From Bretschneidera sinensis (Eukaryota; Streptophyta; Magnoliopsida; Brassicales; Akaniaceae), in NCBI GenBank assembly GCA_023935145.1, contig CM043699.1, positions 66,437,638-66,501,637 on the forward strand: a stretch of 64,000 bases of DNA. The letters are read 5' to 3'. Below are positions 53,151-64,000 of this stretch, piece by piece (position 1 is the stretch's first letter; each line of letters begins with the position of its first letter). Under the pieces are notes generated by a model. The model worked only from the letters and a program-made list of their open reading frames with translations. It did not search any database and had not been told where the DNA came from. The position numbers and the translations under genes were made by a program.

Positions 53151-53900
53151 CTTTTTTTTTATAGACATCAGTCTAAACTCAGCCATTTCACGCATATCCA
53201 CCAATGAGGCTAAGGTAGAGAAAGCATTGGTGAAATAATTTTGGGCTTTAGGGAGATAAGTGAAAGTAACTTTTTCAAATTCTTGTCCTTGGTCGTCTAT
53301 GTATTCTTGGTAAGGTCGAAGCTTATCTTTCTTAATCTTCCACTTCTATTATGCTTGAAGGATAACCAAAGTTGAATCACCAAAACTTATTGAATGCACA
53401 TTACTATCAAGGCTTCAAAACCCGTTGCACATGCTTTATACTCAGTGATATTGTTTGTTGCACTAAAATCTAACTTGATAGCTAAAGGAGGCTCTATCAA
53501 AGTACATTTTCCCTCTTGCACTGGTATCAAAAGCCATTAAGGCTTTATCTAGAAACACATACATTGAATCTTCATCTTCCTCTATAGGATGTTCATTGAA
53601 GTGCTTTGCAATAGCATTAACTTTGATAGACTTGTTGGTAACATATCTAAGATCAAATTCAGACAACAACTCGAGCCAACAAGATATTATTCCAATCATA
53701 GCAGACTTTTTGAAAATATACTTGAGCGGATCAATTTTGGAAATAACCATGACTTGGAAAGAAACCATATATTGCTTCAACTTCTTAGTTGCCCAAACTA
53801 ATGTCAAACAAACCTTTTCAACTTGGTGTAACCTAACATCATATTCAAAGATCTTCTTATTTTAATAATAAACGGCTCTTTCTTTCTTTTCCTCACCTTT
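53151..53900 (-). pseudogene. TatD RNase H region (minus copy)
   Basis: 53,807-53,463 encodes LVWATKKLKQYM, DPLKYIFKKSAMIGIISCWL and LLSEFDLRYV, the Ty3/gypsy RNase H blocks (DPLKYI type). FDRASFSYQ near 53,480 may be the start of the second RNase H domain that Tat elements carry; it is too decayed to confirm. Confidence 0.75.
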
Positions 53901-54839
53901 TTTAGCTAACATACATCCTATAAAGTTGATAGTGATAGAAAGATACAATAGCAGTGGTACTCCTAGTCTTGATAGAACTAGGACTAGAGGATTAGCTAAA
54001 TATCCTTTTATTTCATTGAATACTTCTTGACATTATGGATTTCATTCAATCTTGGTATTCTTCTTTAACAACTTGAAAATTGGTTCATAGACAGTAGTGA
54101 GCTTGGCAATGAAATGACTAATGTATTGAATTCTGCTTAAGAAACCTCTGAATTCTGCACAGGCATATCACCAATATCTTTGATTTAGATGGATCAATCT
54201 CAATACCTCTCCGACTTACCACAAAACCTAAAAACTTGCAAGCAGTAGCACCAAACACACACTTTTGCGGATTCATTCTCAACTTGTATTCTCGAATTCC
54301 CTCAAATAAGTTCCTCAAAGCATCATACTATCCCTGAACATCACTATCATATTATCTAAATATACCTCAACTTCCTTATGCATCATTTCATGGAGTAAAG
54401 TAGTAGCCATTTTCTAATATTTGACACAAGCATTCTTCAATTAAAAGGCATGACTCTATAGCAAAGGGCACCCTATTAGCTGATAAACATTGTCATTTCT
54501 CTGTCTTCTGGAGCCATTTGAATCTGATTGTACCCTAAGAATCAATCCATGAAGGTTAACAAAGCATTGTTGGCAGTATTGTCAACAAGAGTTTATATAT
54601 GAGGCAATAGGAAATTATCTTTGGGACTGGCCATATTGATATATCGGTAATCAAAACAATAATAGAATCTTCCATCCTTCTTTAAAACTGGCACAATAAT
54701 GGTAACCTAATCTAGATACTTGGAAACAATCAAGAACTTAGCTTTTAATTGCTTGGTGATCGCTTCTTTGATTTTAGAACCCATTCTTGTTTCGTTCTTT
54801 TTATTTTTTACTTAATAGGTTTTACATATTCATATGAAG
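53901..54839 (-). pseudogene. TatD reverse transcriptase (minus copy)
   Basis: Minus strand: CFDYRYINMASPKDNF (CVDYRDLN type) near 54,615-54,660, LTFMD block with the catalytic Asp near 54,555, then YLDNMI near 54,345-54,365, where YLDD has lost its second Asp. The open stretch 54,318-54,118 has RMNPQKCVFGATACKFLGF and RGIEIDPSK. Stops are frequent. Confidence 0.82.
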
Positions 54840-55459
54840 GAATGAGATGCTATATAATTTGAGGATCAATGATAGGTATATCCTCATATGACCATGCAAA
54901 CACATCACTAAATTCATGTAAAAGTGAGATAATGGTGTAAAAGTAATGCCAATCTTGTTTTCTTAGGTTCATCATTAGTTCCAAGATTAATGGAGATAGT
55001 TTCATCAAATTTTGGTTGAGCAAAGCTTTTCTACATCATAAGCCTCATCATCACAAGATAAAATAAGTGGATACTCAGAATCTAGTCATGCTTTATTAAT
55101 AAACTCAAGAGTTATAAAGTCAATATCTGACTCGACTTCATAGATAGTTTTGAGACTAGAAACATAAAAATTAAGTAGAGACTCAGACTCGAACTCAGTC
55201 TCAAAATTTGGACTAAAGCTGGTTTAAAGTTTGACTCGAGATTGGACTTAGGAAATAAAAACTCTTCACCATTCACAAGTGGCCAAAAATTGACTCAAAC
55301 AGTAAAATCTTCTTCATACTTCCACTGACTCGATTAACTCTTAAAACTGACAAACTTGGAAGATCAAATACAACAAATTAGTCATCCATCTTGAAAAGTA
55401 GCTCCAATACTTCATGATCATCCTCGCTCATCAAGTCCATCACTCTCTCTTAATCTATA
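54840..55459 (-). pseudogene. TatD protease-RT linker (minus copy)
   Basis: Reads INLGTNDEPKK near 54,985-55,020, the linker that precedes RT in Tat pol. Before it is a Ser/Glu-rich stretch (ESDSEFESESLLNF-like). No protease active site is visible before the CopE LTR begins. Confidence 0.6.
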
Positions 55460-57072
55460 TGATAATAATGTACCCTACAAGCCAATAATATTTGATGATA
55501 TTGACACATTAGTTTTAATTAATCTTTTAATTTATTGAACATAAAATATTTTTAATGGAACATGTTTATTACAAAACCACTACATGTGCATTACATGCTA
55601 AAATAGAATAAGAGTAATTAAAATAAGCACCATGATGAGATCATTCTAGTGAGATGTATTTTCTTAAGCTTTATTCTTAAATGTTCCTAGTCACTAAGAA
55701 GGGTATTAGTGAATCCATATAGATTAATTAGTACATGTTATGTTTCCTCAAGGAGTTGTGCGTGATTGATCTCATGGTCATTAGTGTGTCAAACACTAAA
55801 ACAAGTTATATAGGTGCTTGTTAGAGAAAAGGTACACTGAACTAACTCGACTAAGAAATTCTTAATGGACATTTTACTAGCTGTCAATAGAAGTTCTTAC
55901 ATTGCAGTTGTATAAGTGATCCTTAGACTTGAGGCACCATGGATATCTTGTATATAGGTCATCATGGTTTGATGCTACCTAAATGTGATTCTAATCATGG
56001 GTTGCAAATGGGTAAAAATTGGATATTACCACTTATGCATGGAGGTATATGAGTGTACAATAGAGGATCTATCATTCTTATTAAAAGTGATCGAATGTCC
56101 TATTTGATATGATTAAGTCATAGCTTGAAAATTCCTCGGCCAAGATGGGGCAAAAATTAGAAAAGAATTTCTTATTTCACCATTTAAATTATGGACTTGA
56201 GATCTAGATACATATGATTGAATAATTAAGGCTTGACAGCAAATCCATGTTTTAGGTTTAATCAGGGATATTGCATGACGAAAGGATTGAATTGTATGGT
56301 AATTGTCAACAGAAAGGTTCACATTAATTCATGCTATCTAGGTAGTCATGACATACTACTAGGTGTCAATCATTACTTGTAGAACCTATAAAGAATTAAT
56401 TGTAATTAATTCTTAATTAAAGTGAGAATTAAAAATATTTTTAGGTCGAATTAAAATTAAAAAGATTTTTAATTAATTTGATGTTATCCAATTGTTATGT
56501 AATTGTTATAACCTGCCAGCACAATATTGAACCTAAAGGGGGTCACATACAATTGAGCAATTGCAATAATGAAGAAATATAATGGGCTAAGAGAGATATT
56601 TCTAAGAATTAATTAATCCATAGGTTTAATTACAATTTAAGAAATTCTAATGCTATTAAGACTACGGGCACTATATAATGGTTATATTTGATAAAAACCC
56701 TCATAAGTCTATTATTGCTGAAATTTGTTTCAAACACTTTCTCTCTCTAGAAATTTTCATAGCTAGCACTCAGGGAATTTTCAACCAGCCCTAGTGTTCT
56801 TCATTGCGTGGTGCTCGACATCCCGGAGAAGAAGATCCTTGTTCTTGGTTGCTCGTGTAGATACATTTAGAGGCCGGACACTTGAACAACTGGTGAATCC
56901 ATTTAAAAAATAACCAAGAATCTCCATCAAAGGTAAAAATTCTCAAACCTTGTATAGAAATATTATTTGGATTATTATTCTAATATATTCATAGACATTT
57001 ATCTTGGGATTTAAGTCTATGGGTATAATTTTTTTAATTTTCAACTACTTATTCTATACCTGTAGGCATACA
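55460..57072 (+). repeat. CopE 5' LTR
   Basis: About 1.6 kb, from TGATAATAATGTACCCTACA to CTGTAGGCATACA. The right end is well fixed by the primer site two bases later. The left end is inferred from the TG and from the loss of TatD homology. TATATAAT at 56,672-56,679 is the likely promoter. It is inserted in TatD (minus). Confidence 0.75.
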
Positions 57073-57073
57073 G

Positions 57074-57085
57074 TGGTATCACAGC
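57074..57085 (+). other. CopE primer-binding site
   Basis: TGGTATCACAGC, 11 of 12 bases of the tRNA-Met(i) site, two bases after the LTR end. Confidence 0.82.
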
Positions 57086-57753
57086 CAACTCTAAGGATTA
57101 TTATAATGAGTTTAATTTTGTTGTTATGACTTTAAATATATGATGCTAAAATTCATTAGATTCCGAATTGATAAACTAAAAGTTAGATTAGGGTTTATGA
57201 AACCATTGATCAAGAAAATTCAAGAATGTGTTCTTGGATTGATTATCATCATATGATGATGATAAAATTATTATGGGTTGTTTTTAAAACATATTAAATT
57301 AATAGAGAAAAATTTTTGATGATGAAATATAATTTTACATCAAAAAAAATTGTTTTGGGATGAAAATCGCGAATATCAGGTAAAAAAACTTGTAGTAAAT
57401 CATATTTTCTAGTCCAACTTCAAACAAGTGTAATTTAATCATTTAAAATCATATTATGGATATTTCAAAGGATTTTGAAAGATATAAAAGTATAGTTTCA
57501 TATACCACTGATTTTTCTTTAAAATTCGAAGGAACAGTGTGCAAATAAGAAAAAATAGTTTTTTTTTTCAAAATTACAAGTTTTTGCTTGTTCTTGAGAT
57601 TTAGAATTTGATTTTTGATTGTCAAAAAATATATTTTGGTTAATTGATAATTTTTTATAATTACTGGATTAAGTTTAAAAAAATTGGAGTTTGATTAGGA
57701 ATCGAAAGTGTAAAATCTTTATCACATTGGAATTATGAATTCTATTGGAGAAT

Positions 57754-57905
57754 GAATCTTAATACTATTTGGAATAGGATTAAAGAAAGTTTCTAAAACT
57801 TAATGGGATTAGGAATGCAATATAATGATCAAAGAATCTTAATCCTATTTGGAATAAGATTAAAAAAGTTTCTAAAACATAAGGGGATTAGAAATACAAT
57901 ATGTG
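57754..57905 (+). repeat. 80-bp tandem duplication in CopE leader
   Basis: Units start at 57,754 and 57,834; each has GAATCTTAAT, GTTTCTAAAAC and GGGATTAG. The second unit is slightly shorter. Confidence 0.88.
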
Positions 57906-58564
57906 AAATAATAGTCATAACTAGAATATAATTGCTATTATTTATTTATGCTTTTTGATTGTATAAGTGAATGACTATTGGATCTATACCTTACCAATTG
58001 GTTAAATTCATGGTATTATTTTTAGTTATTCAATTTTAAATGAAGTTTGCATGCCTCACCTTCTTTTATTTCTCTCAATGTAAAGTTCTATATCCCTCTA
58101 ATTTAATTTCCATTGACTTTTGGTCAAGGTTTCTTATATATATATTTACTTAGAGTTAGATAGGATTTTATTTAGGCGAATCAGAAAATGCATAAGGAAG
58201 CATGGTGGCTCGTCTGAGGATTGAAGACCTATGAATGTATGGGATATATTCATGTAATAATTATCTAGGATTTGACCAAATGATTTACTTTATTGTCTAA
58301 AGTAAATCACGCTTAGAAAGTCCATAGTCATCCACTTAGGTTAAAATATATATGCATGTGATATATTTATGTTATGCATGTAATTAGATTATATGCTTGT
58401 TATATTTATTTAACGCATGTTTAAATGGTGAGATCTAAATGTAAAGACCAAAATCCCTCACACACGAAACTTTAATATTAAGTTGTAAACGGAAATCATT
58501 AAGAATGATTGTTCGTAGACTTCCACCATAACAATCAATATGCAAAGTTTTTTATGTGTGTAAA

Positions 58565-58864
58565 TTTGTTGTACAAACTTAAGGTTTACATCTATAGGAA
58601 AATTATATTGATTATTAAACATATGATGTATACGAGGTAAAAAAACGATATAGCTTTGTTGTGCAAACGTAAGGGTTATATCACTAATTTACATTTGTAA
58701 GGAATAGTGGGCTTGACTTAACTAAAAATGGATATGATTTGTTGCGCAAACATAAGATCATATGCATTTAATAGGCTAAATTATGATTGGGAATTACATA
58801 AGATGCAAATGATAACAGTTATATAACTATCAAGTGCATTATAGTTTGTTGCGCAAATGTAAGG
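58565..58864 (+). repeat. Four spaced copies of TTTGTTGCGCAAA motif
   Basis: TTTGTTGTACAAACTTAAGG (58,565), TTTGTTGTGCAAACGTAAGG (58,655), TTTGTTGCGCAAACATAAG (58,738) and TTTGTTGCGCAAATGTAAGG (58,845), spaced 83-107 bases. The core TTTG…CAAA is self-complementary. The separating sequences are not alike. Confidence 0.85.
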
Positions 58865-59079
58865 CCATAATGTACAAGTGATAGGATCACAGTCCCCACT
58901 AGAATACCTTCCGAAAGGGGTTTTCCATTTTCTAAACTGAGGGTTATGGGAATCGAAAAAATTAGTGGGAGCTACCATTTAGATTAAATACCAAATCTTT
59001 ATGGTAGTTAATAAAATGAATAAATGCATATTTTATTTGTTGTTACATCGTAAATCACAATGATTTAACCCACTATTGT

Positions 59080-59741
59080 GTATACTTGATGTAAATAGAC
59101 TGACTAGTCTAATCTCCTAGATTGGCTAAGGAATTTGAGAATCGTTCTCAATTTTGAGAAAATGACCTAGTTTCTTGATAAGTTGCTTCTAGTAACTATA
59201 GAGGTCGCTACTTATAAGAAGTGGCAAGATGACATGTGGGCTAGGAGCTACATGCTAACATTTATGTCTAAAGAGCTTTAAAATGAATATGACAAGATGA
59301 AAATTTCTTATGCAATAATGCTTCATCTACAAGAGTTGTATGGTGAGCATAACCTCTTTATGGCAATGATGCTCAAAGCATCATTAATCCATGAGAAAGA
59401 TGATCAACTATATCTAGAAGTTAGACTGGCACATTAGTATGGATGAGCAGTTAAGTAGTGACTTCATTTTTCAATCCCTTCCATACTCATTATTGTAGTA
59501 TATTATGAACTACAACATAAACGAGTTTGAAGCTATGCGTCTAAAACTTCTTACATATTGAAAACTATAGAAGTTACGATCAAGAAAGGTCCAGACACTC
59601 ATTATGCTAGTTGATGGAGCTTCTTCCTCTAAAAGAAAGTCTTAAAGAAGAATATAAAAACCATTGAAAGCAAAGGAAGGTGTCAATAAGGCCATTTCAT
59701 CAAAAGTCAAGAAAGCTAAGGGATAGTGCTCTCATTGTGGC
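59080..59741 (+). pseudogene. CopE gag
   Basis: Plus-strand frame reads LRNLRIVLNFEKMT, KKWQDDMWARSYML, and MLHLQELYGEHN, typical of copia Gag of the UBN2/DUF4219 kind. Many stops and small indels. The zinc knuckle starts with CSHCG at about 59,728-59,741 and is split by a solo LTR; its other half, KDMHWKRNC, is at 61,294-61,320. With the LTR removed the spacing C-x2-C-x4-H-x4-C is exact. Confidence 0.82.
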
Positions 59742-61289
59742 TGATTAGGGCATGAAATGCACTTCAGATAGAGTTAACTATATGTATTTGTTCAGATTAA
59801 TTTTGATAATTCATTTAAATTCTTGACAAGTGTGGTCCTTTGGAGAATTCTGTGTTTTAATGTGTTTTGCAGATTTAAAAAAACAAAGAAGCCTTAAACA
59901 AAAAAATATATAAAATATGTTCAAAAGAATCCACAACATCCAGACTAGTTAAGAGCAGAGAAACCGGGTTTCCCAAGAGAAATGCAACAAAACCCATCAT
60001 TTCTAGACTGTTAAAGATAAATTGAGCATTTTGCTAAGTCAAGTTGTCACTGGCGAAGGGTGAAAAGGAGTTTCACTAAGTTTCCAGAATTTCCTGTATA
60101 AATCAGTTTTTTTTTTTGTGGATTAAACTATATTGATTCAAGAAGAACCAGAAGATGAGCCTATATGCTTGGAAAGATCCAGATGTCTAATTTCTAGAGA
60201 ATTTTATAACTCATAAATATGATTTTTCTAGAGAAAGTTATGGCAGTTTTAGTAAACAAAGGTCAGGATGTGCGTGATTTCAGCGTGGTAGAAGTGAATG
60301 AGCTATTAAATTATGATTTTTTGGGATTTGGGGCCTAGTTAGCAACAAAGCGGGACCTGTTCTTGGCAGCAAAAACCGAGCCTGGACAACAGCAGAAGCA
60401 CACGGCCTGAACCGAAACCCTAGAGCGACTTTTTTGTCTATAAAGCCGTCTCCATACAACTATATATAGAATTTTAGACTCAGAAAACAAGGGGCTGAAC
60501 AGAGGGCTAAAGAGATACACACTGAATTTCTAGAGAGCTGTTGTGATTATGTATTATCGGCTAGGCTAAGTTTCAACCAAGGCAAAGAATTGAACTCCTA
60601 TATAATGCTGGTTTGGCTTGTATTTAATTCACTATTTGTGTTTTTAACATTGAATAATTAGTTTGAGTTGTTCCCTTTATTTAATATTGAAGTTGATATT
60701 TTTGTGTGACAGACAATTATATTTTCTTCTCCCATAGATTTTATTTAACTCCAGTGATTGTTTTTCTTTTCTCTATATAAGTTCAGTCAAACTTCTCTTA
60801 TGTGTTGAATTTATGATGCAATTGATTTCAGTATATTAATTATATATGTTGGTCCTTTATTGTGTTATTGTCTCTGGATATATCGTTGATTTAGGATATC
60901 ATATATGATTGACCGTTGCATTATTTGTAAAAACAAGAAGAGGATTTCTCATAATAATTTACAAAATAATATTTTTGGTGCTTTCACTATTATTTTCCGA
61001 TTACATATTTTGGATGTGCAATACGTAGTTGAGTTATAATTACTGAATAGATACAAGTTGAAGCTGTGAAATTTATGAGGGATTCCTGGACCTTTATGTT
61101 ACTCATTATTGATTTTCTTTTACTTAATTCAATTGTATAATTTAATTCTCAACATTTTCTTAATATTAATTTTTAATTTTGTTTTCATTATTTTTTACCT
61201 AAGACTTTGATTTTAGAACGTTTTCTTCGTGGGATTGACACCCCATTCTATACTGCTGCTACTAAATAGTACTGTTTGGGTGTAATTCA
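59742..61289 (+). mobile_element. Solo LTR of GypB inside CopE gag
   Basis: 1,548 bp, TGATTAGGGCATG to GGGTGTAATTCA. The flanks GTGGC (59,737-59,741) and GTGCA (61,290-61,294) are a likely decayed target-site duplication. It aligns in reverse with the GypB LTR at 5,515-6,540. TATATATAG at 60,461-60,469 is the probable TATA box. No primer site or polypurine tract adjoins it. Confidence 0.83.
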
Positions 61290-61740
61290 GTGCAAAGATA
61301 TGCATTGGAAGAGAAACTGCAAGGACTACCTTGTAAGACAAGTGTTCAGAAGGCACATCCTAATTGTTCTTCATTGAAATATACTTGACGCTCCTACTTG
61401 TGTATTAGATACAAAGTATGGTTCTCACTTTTGCAATAGGTTGCAGACGTTGAGAAAAAGCAAGAAACTAAGTAAGGAGAAGTCAACTTTCAACTTGGAA
61501 TTAAAGTAACTGTTGCTACATTAGCTGTAAGGACCTATTACTTAGTTTTACCATCTAGAATTAGACGGTAAAATATTTCATATAAAACAACAAAGGAAAA
61601 AATATAATGATCTAAATCATTCCAAAATGTGGCACTTAAGACTAGGTCATATCAATGAGGATAGTGCAAACAAGTTGGTAAAAGGTTGATTCTTGGATCT
61701 ATTGGATTGTGAATCCTATCCAACCTATGAAACATATCTC
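61290..61740 (+). pseudogene. CopE Gag zinc knuckle end and protease
   Basis: KDMHWKRNCKDYLV finishes the zinc knuckle. Then APTCVLDTKYGSHFCN near 61,388-61,435 is the copia protease active-site region (VLDTGCGSH type) with the Gly-Cys pair replaced by Lys-Tyr. HSKMWHLRLGHINE near 61,620-61,660 is the start of the integrase zinc domain. Confidence 0.8.
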
Positions 61741-62586
61741 ATGGAAAGATGACTAGATCTCCATTTAGTGGACATAAAGAAAGAGTCGTGGATGCATGTG
61801 GGTCCCTAACAGTTAATGCTAAACGAGGTTACTCCTACTTCATTACTTTTACTGATGATCATTCTAGGTATAGGTCTGTGTACTTAATGCAGTAAAAGTC
61901 TGCGTCCTTTGAAAATTTCAAAGAATATAGAAGTGAAGTTGAATGGGAAAGATATTAAAGCTCTTTGATCTAATTGAAGAGGCAAATAATTGTTTAATAA
62001 TTTTTTCGATTATCTAAAAAAGAATGAGATTCTTTCTCAGTGAACTATTTTTGGAATCGCACCCTATTGGATAAGGTACGATTTGTAATGAGTTACATTG
62101 ATCTTTTTATATCCTCTTAGGGATTTGTTGAACTAACTGTCACATACTTATTGAACATGGCTCGCTCAAAGCTAGTACCTAAAACACCATATGAGATATG
62201 GAAAGAGAGGAAACTTAATCTTAAACACGTTAATCTTTAGGGTTTTCCCACCTATGTAAAGAAGTTACATGAAGACAAGTTGGGAACTAGGTCTGAGAAA
62301 TATAGGTTTGTGGGATATCCAAAAGAAAGTTTAGGATATTATTTCTGTCATCCTTAGGAACAAAAGGTGTTTGTTTCCAAGCATGCTACCTTTCTAGAAA
62401 AATAGTTTATGCTAGAAGGGAGCAATGGGAGGAAGATAGTTCTTGATGAAGTGTCATAGGAACCATAACCCAATACTTTCAAATTGAGGAACCTAAATCA
62501 ATATATCTTCCTAATACACAACCAATTCATAGATCTAGCAGAATTCCCTAGGCTTCAGAGAGATATAGATTTTCATAAATGATAAT
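61741..62586 (+). pseudogene. CopE integrase
   Basis: Blocks in several frames: MTRSPFSGHKERV-like, FITFTDDHSRYR, LNGKDIKAL with the catalytic RSD/RTD block destroyed, FVELTVTYLLNMARSKLVPK, TPYEIWKERKLNL, and KYRFVGYPKESLGYYF. The first catalytic Asp region (61,790-61,810) is shifted. Clearly dead. 62,460-62,586 is the linker to RT. Confidence 0.78.
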
Positions 62587-64000
62587 ATGGGGGTAAACCT
62601 TATAGATGATAAGAAACTGACTAACTATGAAAAAATGATGTTAGACATCGATTCAAAGAATTTGATTGAAGCCATGAATTCCAAAATGGATTCCATGTAC
62701 TCCAAAAAAGTATGGACATTGGTCGATGCACCTGAAGGTATGATACCTATAGGTTACAAATGGGTCTTTAAAATAAAGATTTAAGTGGATGGAAAGGTAG
62801 AGATCTATAAAGCAAGGCTTGTAGTGAAGGGTTATAGGCAAAGGCAAGGAATTGACTTTGATGAAACATTCTCTCTAGTGGCCATGCTTAAATCCATTAG
62901 GATTTTACTTGTTATAGTTTCATATAATAACTTTGAGCTATGATAAATGGATGCAAAGATAACATTCCTCAATGGAAACATAGAGGAGGGTGTGTACATG
63001 ACATAACCTAAGGACTTTTACATATAGTGGTAGTGACCACAAGGTATGCAAGCTTCAAAGATCCATTCACGGATTGAAGTAAACTTCTCAAAGTAGGAAC
63101 ATCTGTTTTGATGAGACAATCAAATTGGTAGATTTTATCAAAGAAAGAGGATGAACCACATGTACATAAGAAGGTTAGTGGGAGCATTGTGACATTCTTA
63201 GTGCTTTACGTAGAAAACATACTACTAATTGGGAAGGTTAGTGGTTGTCAAAGAACTTCTCTATGAAGGATTTAGGTATAGCATCCTACAATTCGGGGAA
63301 TGAGATTAATAGAGATAGATCTAAAAGGATATCAGGCTTGTCCAAATCTATGTACATAGAGGAAATACTAAAGGGTTTAGCATGTAAAATTACAATATGA
63401 GTCAATGAATTAGTTTCTCAATAGAAATGTCCCCAAAGACACCCGAGGAGAGAGAACACATGAGTAGATTGGATCCATCATGTAGTCCATGTTATGTACA
63501 AGCTCTGATGTTCTATATGCTGTAAGTGCTATGAGCAAATATCAGTCCAATCTAGGTGAGGTTCATCGGAAGCAATGAAGAACATTCTTAAGGTCTTGAG
63601 AAGAACTAGAGATTTATTCCTCATAAATGTAGAAAAGGATTTAAAAATTAAATCCTTCACAAGATCTAGTTTCAGTCTGAAAAATATGGCAGTAAGTCAA
63701 TATATGAATAAGTGTTCACCTTAATTGGTAGAACAACAACATGGAATTGTTCCAACCAAGCAACCACTGTAGAGTCAACCATGGAGCTCGATTACAATAT
63801 TATATCTAAGGCTGTGAGAAAATATTTTTAGATAAATAATTTCATCACTATTCTGACATTGTAAGTTCAGTATTATGATACTGTGACAACAATGTTGTTA
63901 GTGCGCAGGTGTAGAAACCAAGGTCTTTTCAGAAATCCAAACAATTCTTAAAACAATTGCATTTGATTGGAGGAATCATGGGAACAAGCTATGTAAAGAT
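62587..64000 (+). pseudogene. CopE reverse transcriptase and start of RNase H, cut by window end
   Basis: 62,587-62,784 encodes MNSKMDSMYSKKVWTLVD and IPIGYKWVFKIKI, then a stop, then YKARLVVKGYRQRQGIDFDE, SIRILLVI and QMDAKITFLNGNIEEGVYM (catalytic Asp). In 63,185-63,420 the YVDD block reads ALRRK/VENIL-like remnants and is lost, then FSMKDLGIASY and SKSMYIEEILKGL. The last 500 bp, LVEQQHGIVPTKQPL-like, correspond to the RNase H region. The element continues past 64,000. Confidence 0.82.

Larger units (their letters stand above)
50790..55459 (-). mobile_element. Tat/Ogre-type gypsy element TatD (minus), degenerate
   Basis: Minus strand order: linker (55,459-54,840), RT (54,840-53,900), RNase H (53,900-53,150), integrase zinc domain (53,142-52,756), 3' region (52,640-50,790). 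The integrase core that should follow the zinc domain is deleted. Its 3' region mirrors that of the plus copy. A CopE LTR starts at 55,460 and cuts off gag and protease. Confidence 0.8.
57086..59079 (+). other. CopE long untranslated leader
   Basis: About 2 kb without a credible frame. It contains an 80-bp tandem duplication at 57,754-57,905 (GAATCTTAATACTATTTGG and GAATCTTAATCCTATTTGG units) and four spaced copies of a TTTGTTGCGCAAACGTAAGG-like motif (58,565; 58,655; 58,738; 58,845). Confidence 0.65.

Noticed and set aside
60335..60520. Minus-strand 61-codon frame with Cys cluster (CFCCCPG)
   Set aside because: Lies antisense in the GypB solo LTR across its TATA region; most likely chance.
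1..64000. A bacterial-type defence or metabolic system
   Set aside because: All identifiable coding sequence is plant retroelement or pararetrovirus; there are no operons, Shine-Dalgarno spacing or prokaryotic gene families.

Overview
This window is repeat-dense nuclear DNA of a flowering plant, most likely a woody eudicot (an inference; no host gene is present to anchor it). Nearly all recognisable sequence is LTR retrotransposon or endogenous pararetrovirus (a caulimovirid, closest in layout to petuvirus-type genomes), separated by kilobase-scale CTT/CTC polypyrimidine arrays. Primer-binding sites match plant tRNA-Met(i) (Ty1/copia) and tRNA-Asp (Athila-type Ty3/gypsy). Every coding region is broken by stops, frameshifts or deletions, so coding entries are called pseudogene. 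I saw no intact host gene, tRNA, rRNA, CRISPR array or prokaryotic system.

Labels used here: CopA = Ty1/copia family with ~1 kb LTRs starting TGTTGGTATTTGTC; AthA = Athila-type gypsy with ~1.26 kb LTRs starting TGATAAGTGC; GypB = a second Asp-primed gypsy family; AthC = a third Athila-type family, seen only as a foldback insertion; TatD = Tat/Ogre-type gypsy; CopE = a second copia family; EPRV = endogenous pararetrovirus.

Layout. 1-3,866: CopA (minus), 3' half, its LTR split by a solo CopA LTR. 3,867-7,470: mosaic of CopA LTR pieces, GypB gag and LTR (minus), and the 5' end of a CopA copy (plus), fused by microhomology to the next element. 7,463-14,041: 3'-truncated AthA (minus). 14,042-16,050: polypyrimidine array A. 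16,050-32,520: EPRV (minus), split in its reverse transcriptase by a complete AthA element at 16,507-27,924 with perfect AAGTT target-site duplications. 32,521-32,696: a short leader-like piece with a tRNA-Met primer site facing the other way. 32,697-36,078: array B. 36,079-44,786: two tandem, internally deleted CopA copies sharing an LTR; the second carries a 2.15 kb foldback insertion (40,891-43,042) whose two ends are both U5 ends of one LTR. 44,787-45,210: array C. 45,211-55,459: two TatD remnants in inverted, tail-to-tail orientation, the first split by a solo CopA LTR. 55,460-64,000: CopE (plus), 5' LTR to reverse transcriptase, its Gag zinc knuckle split by a solo GypB LTR; it runs off the window.

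Relative order of events can be read from the nesting: EPRV before AthA; CopA before the foldback element; TatD before CopA solo LTR and CopE; CopE before the GypB solo LTR. The strongest candidates for something unusual are the U5/U5 foldback retroelement, the shared ancestry and transposon-end contacts of the polypyrimidine arrays, a dispersed GCGATCGAGCGCAC-type motif in otherwise different elements, and four spaced copies of a TTTGTTGCGCAAA motif in the CopE leader.
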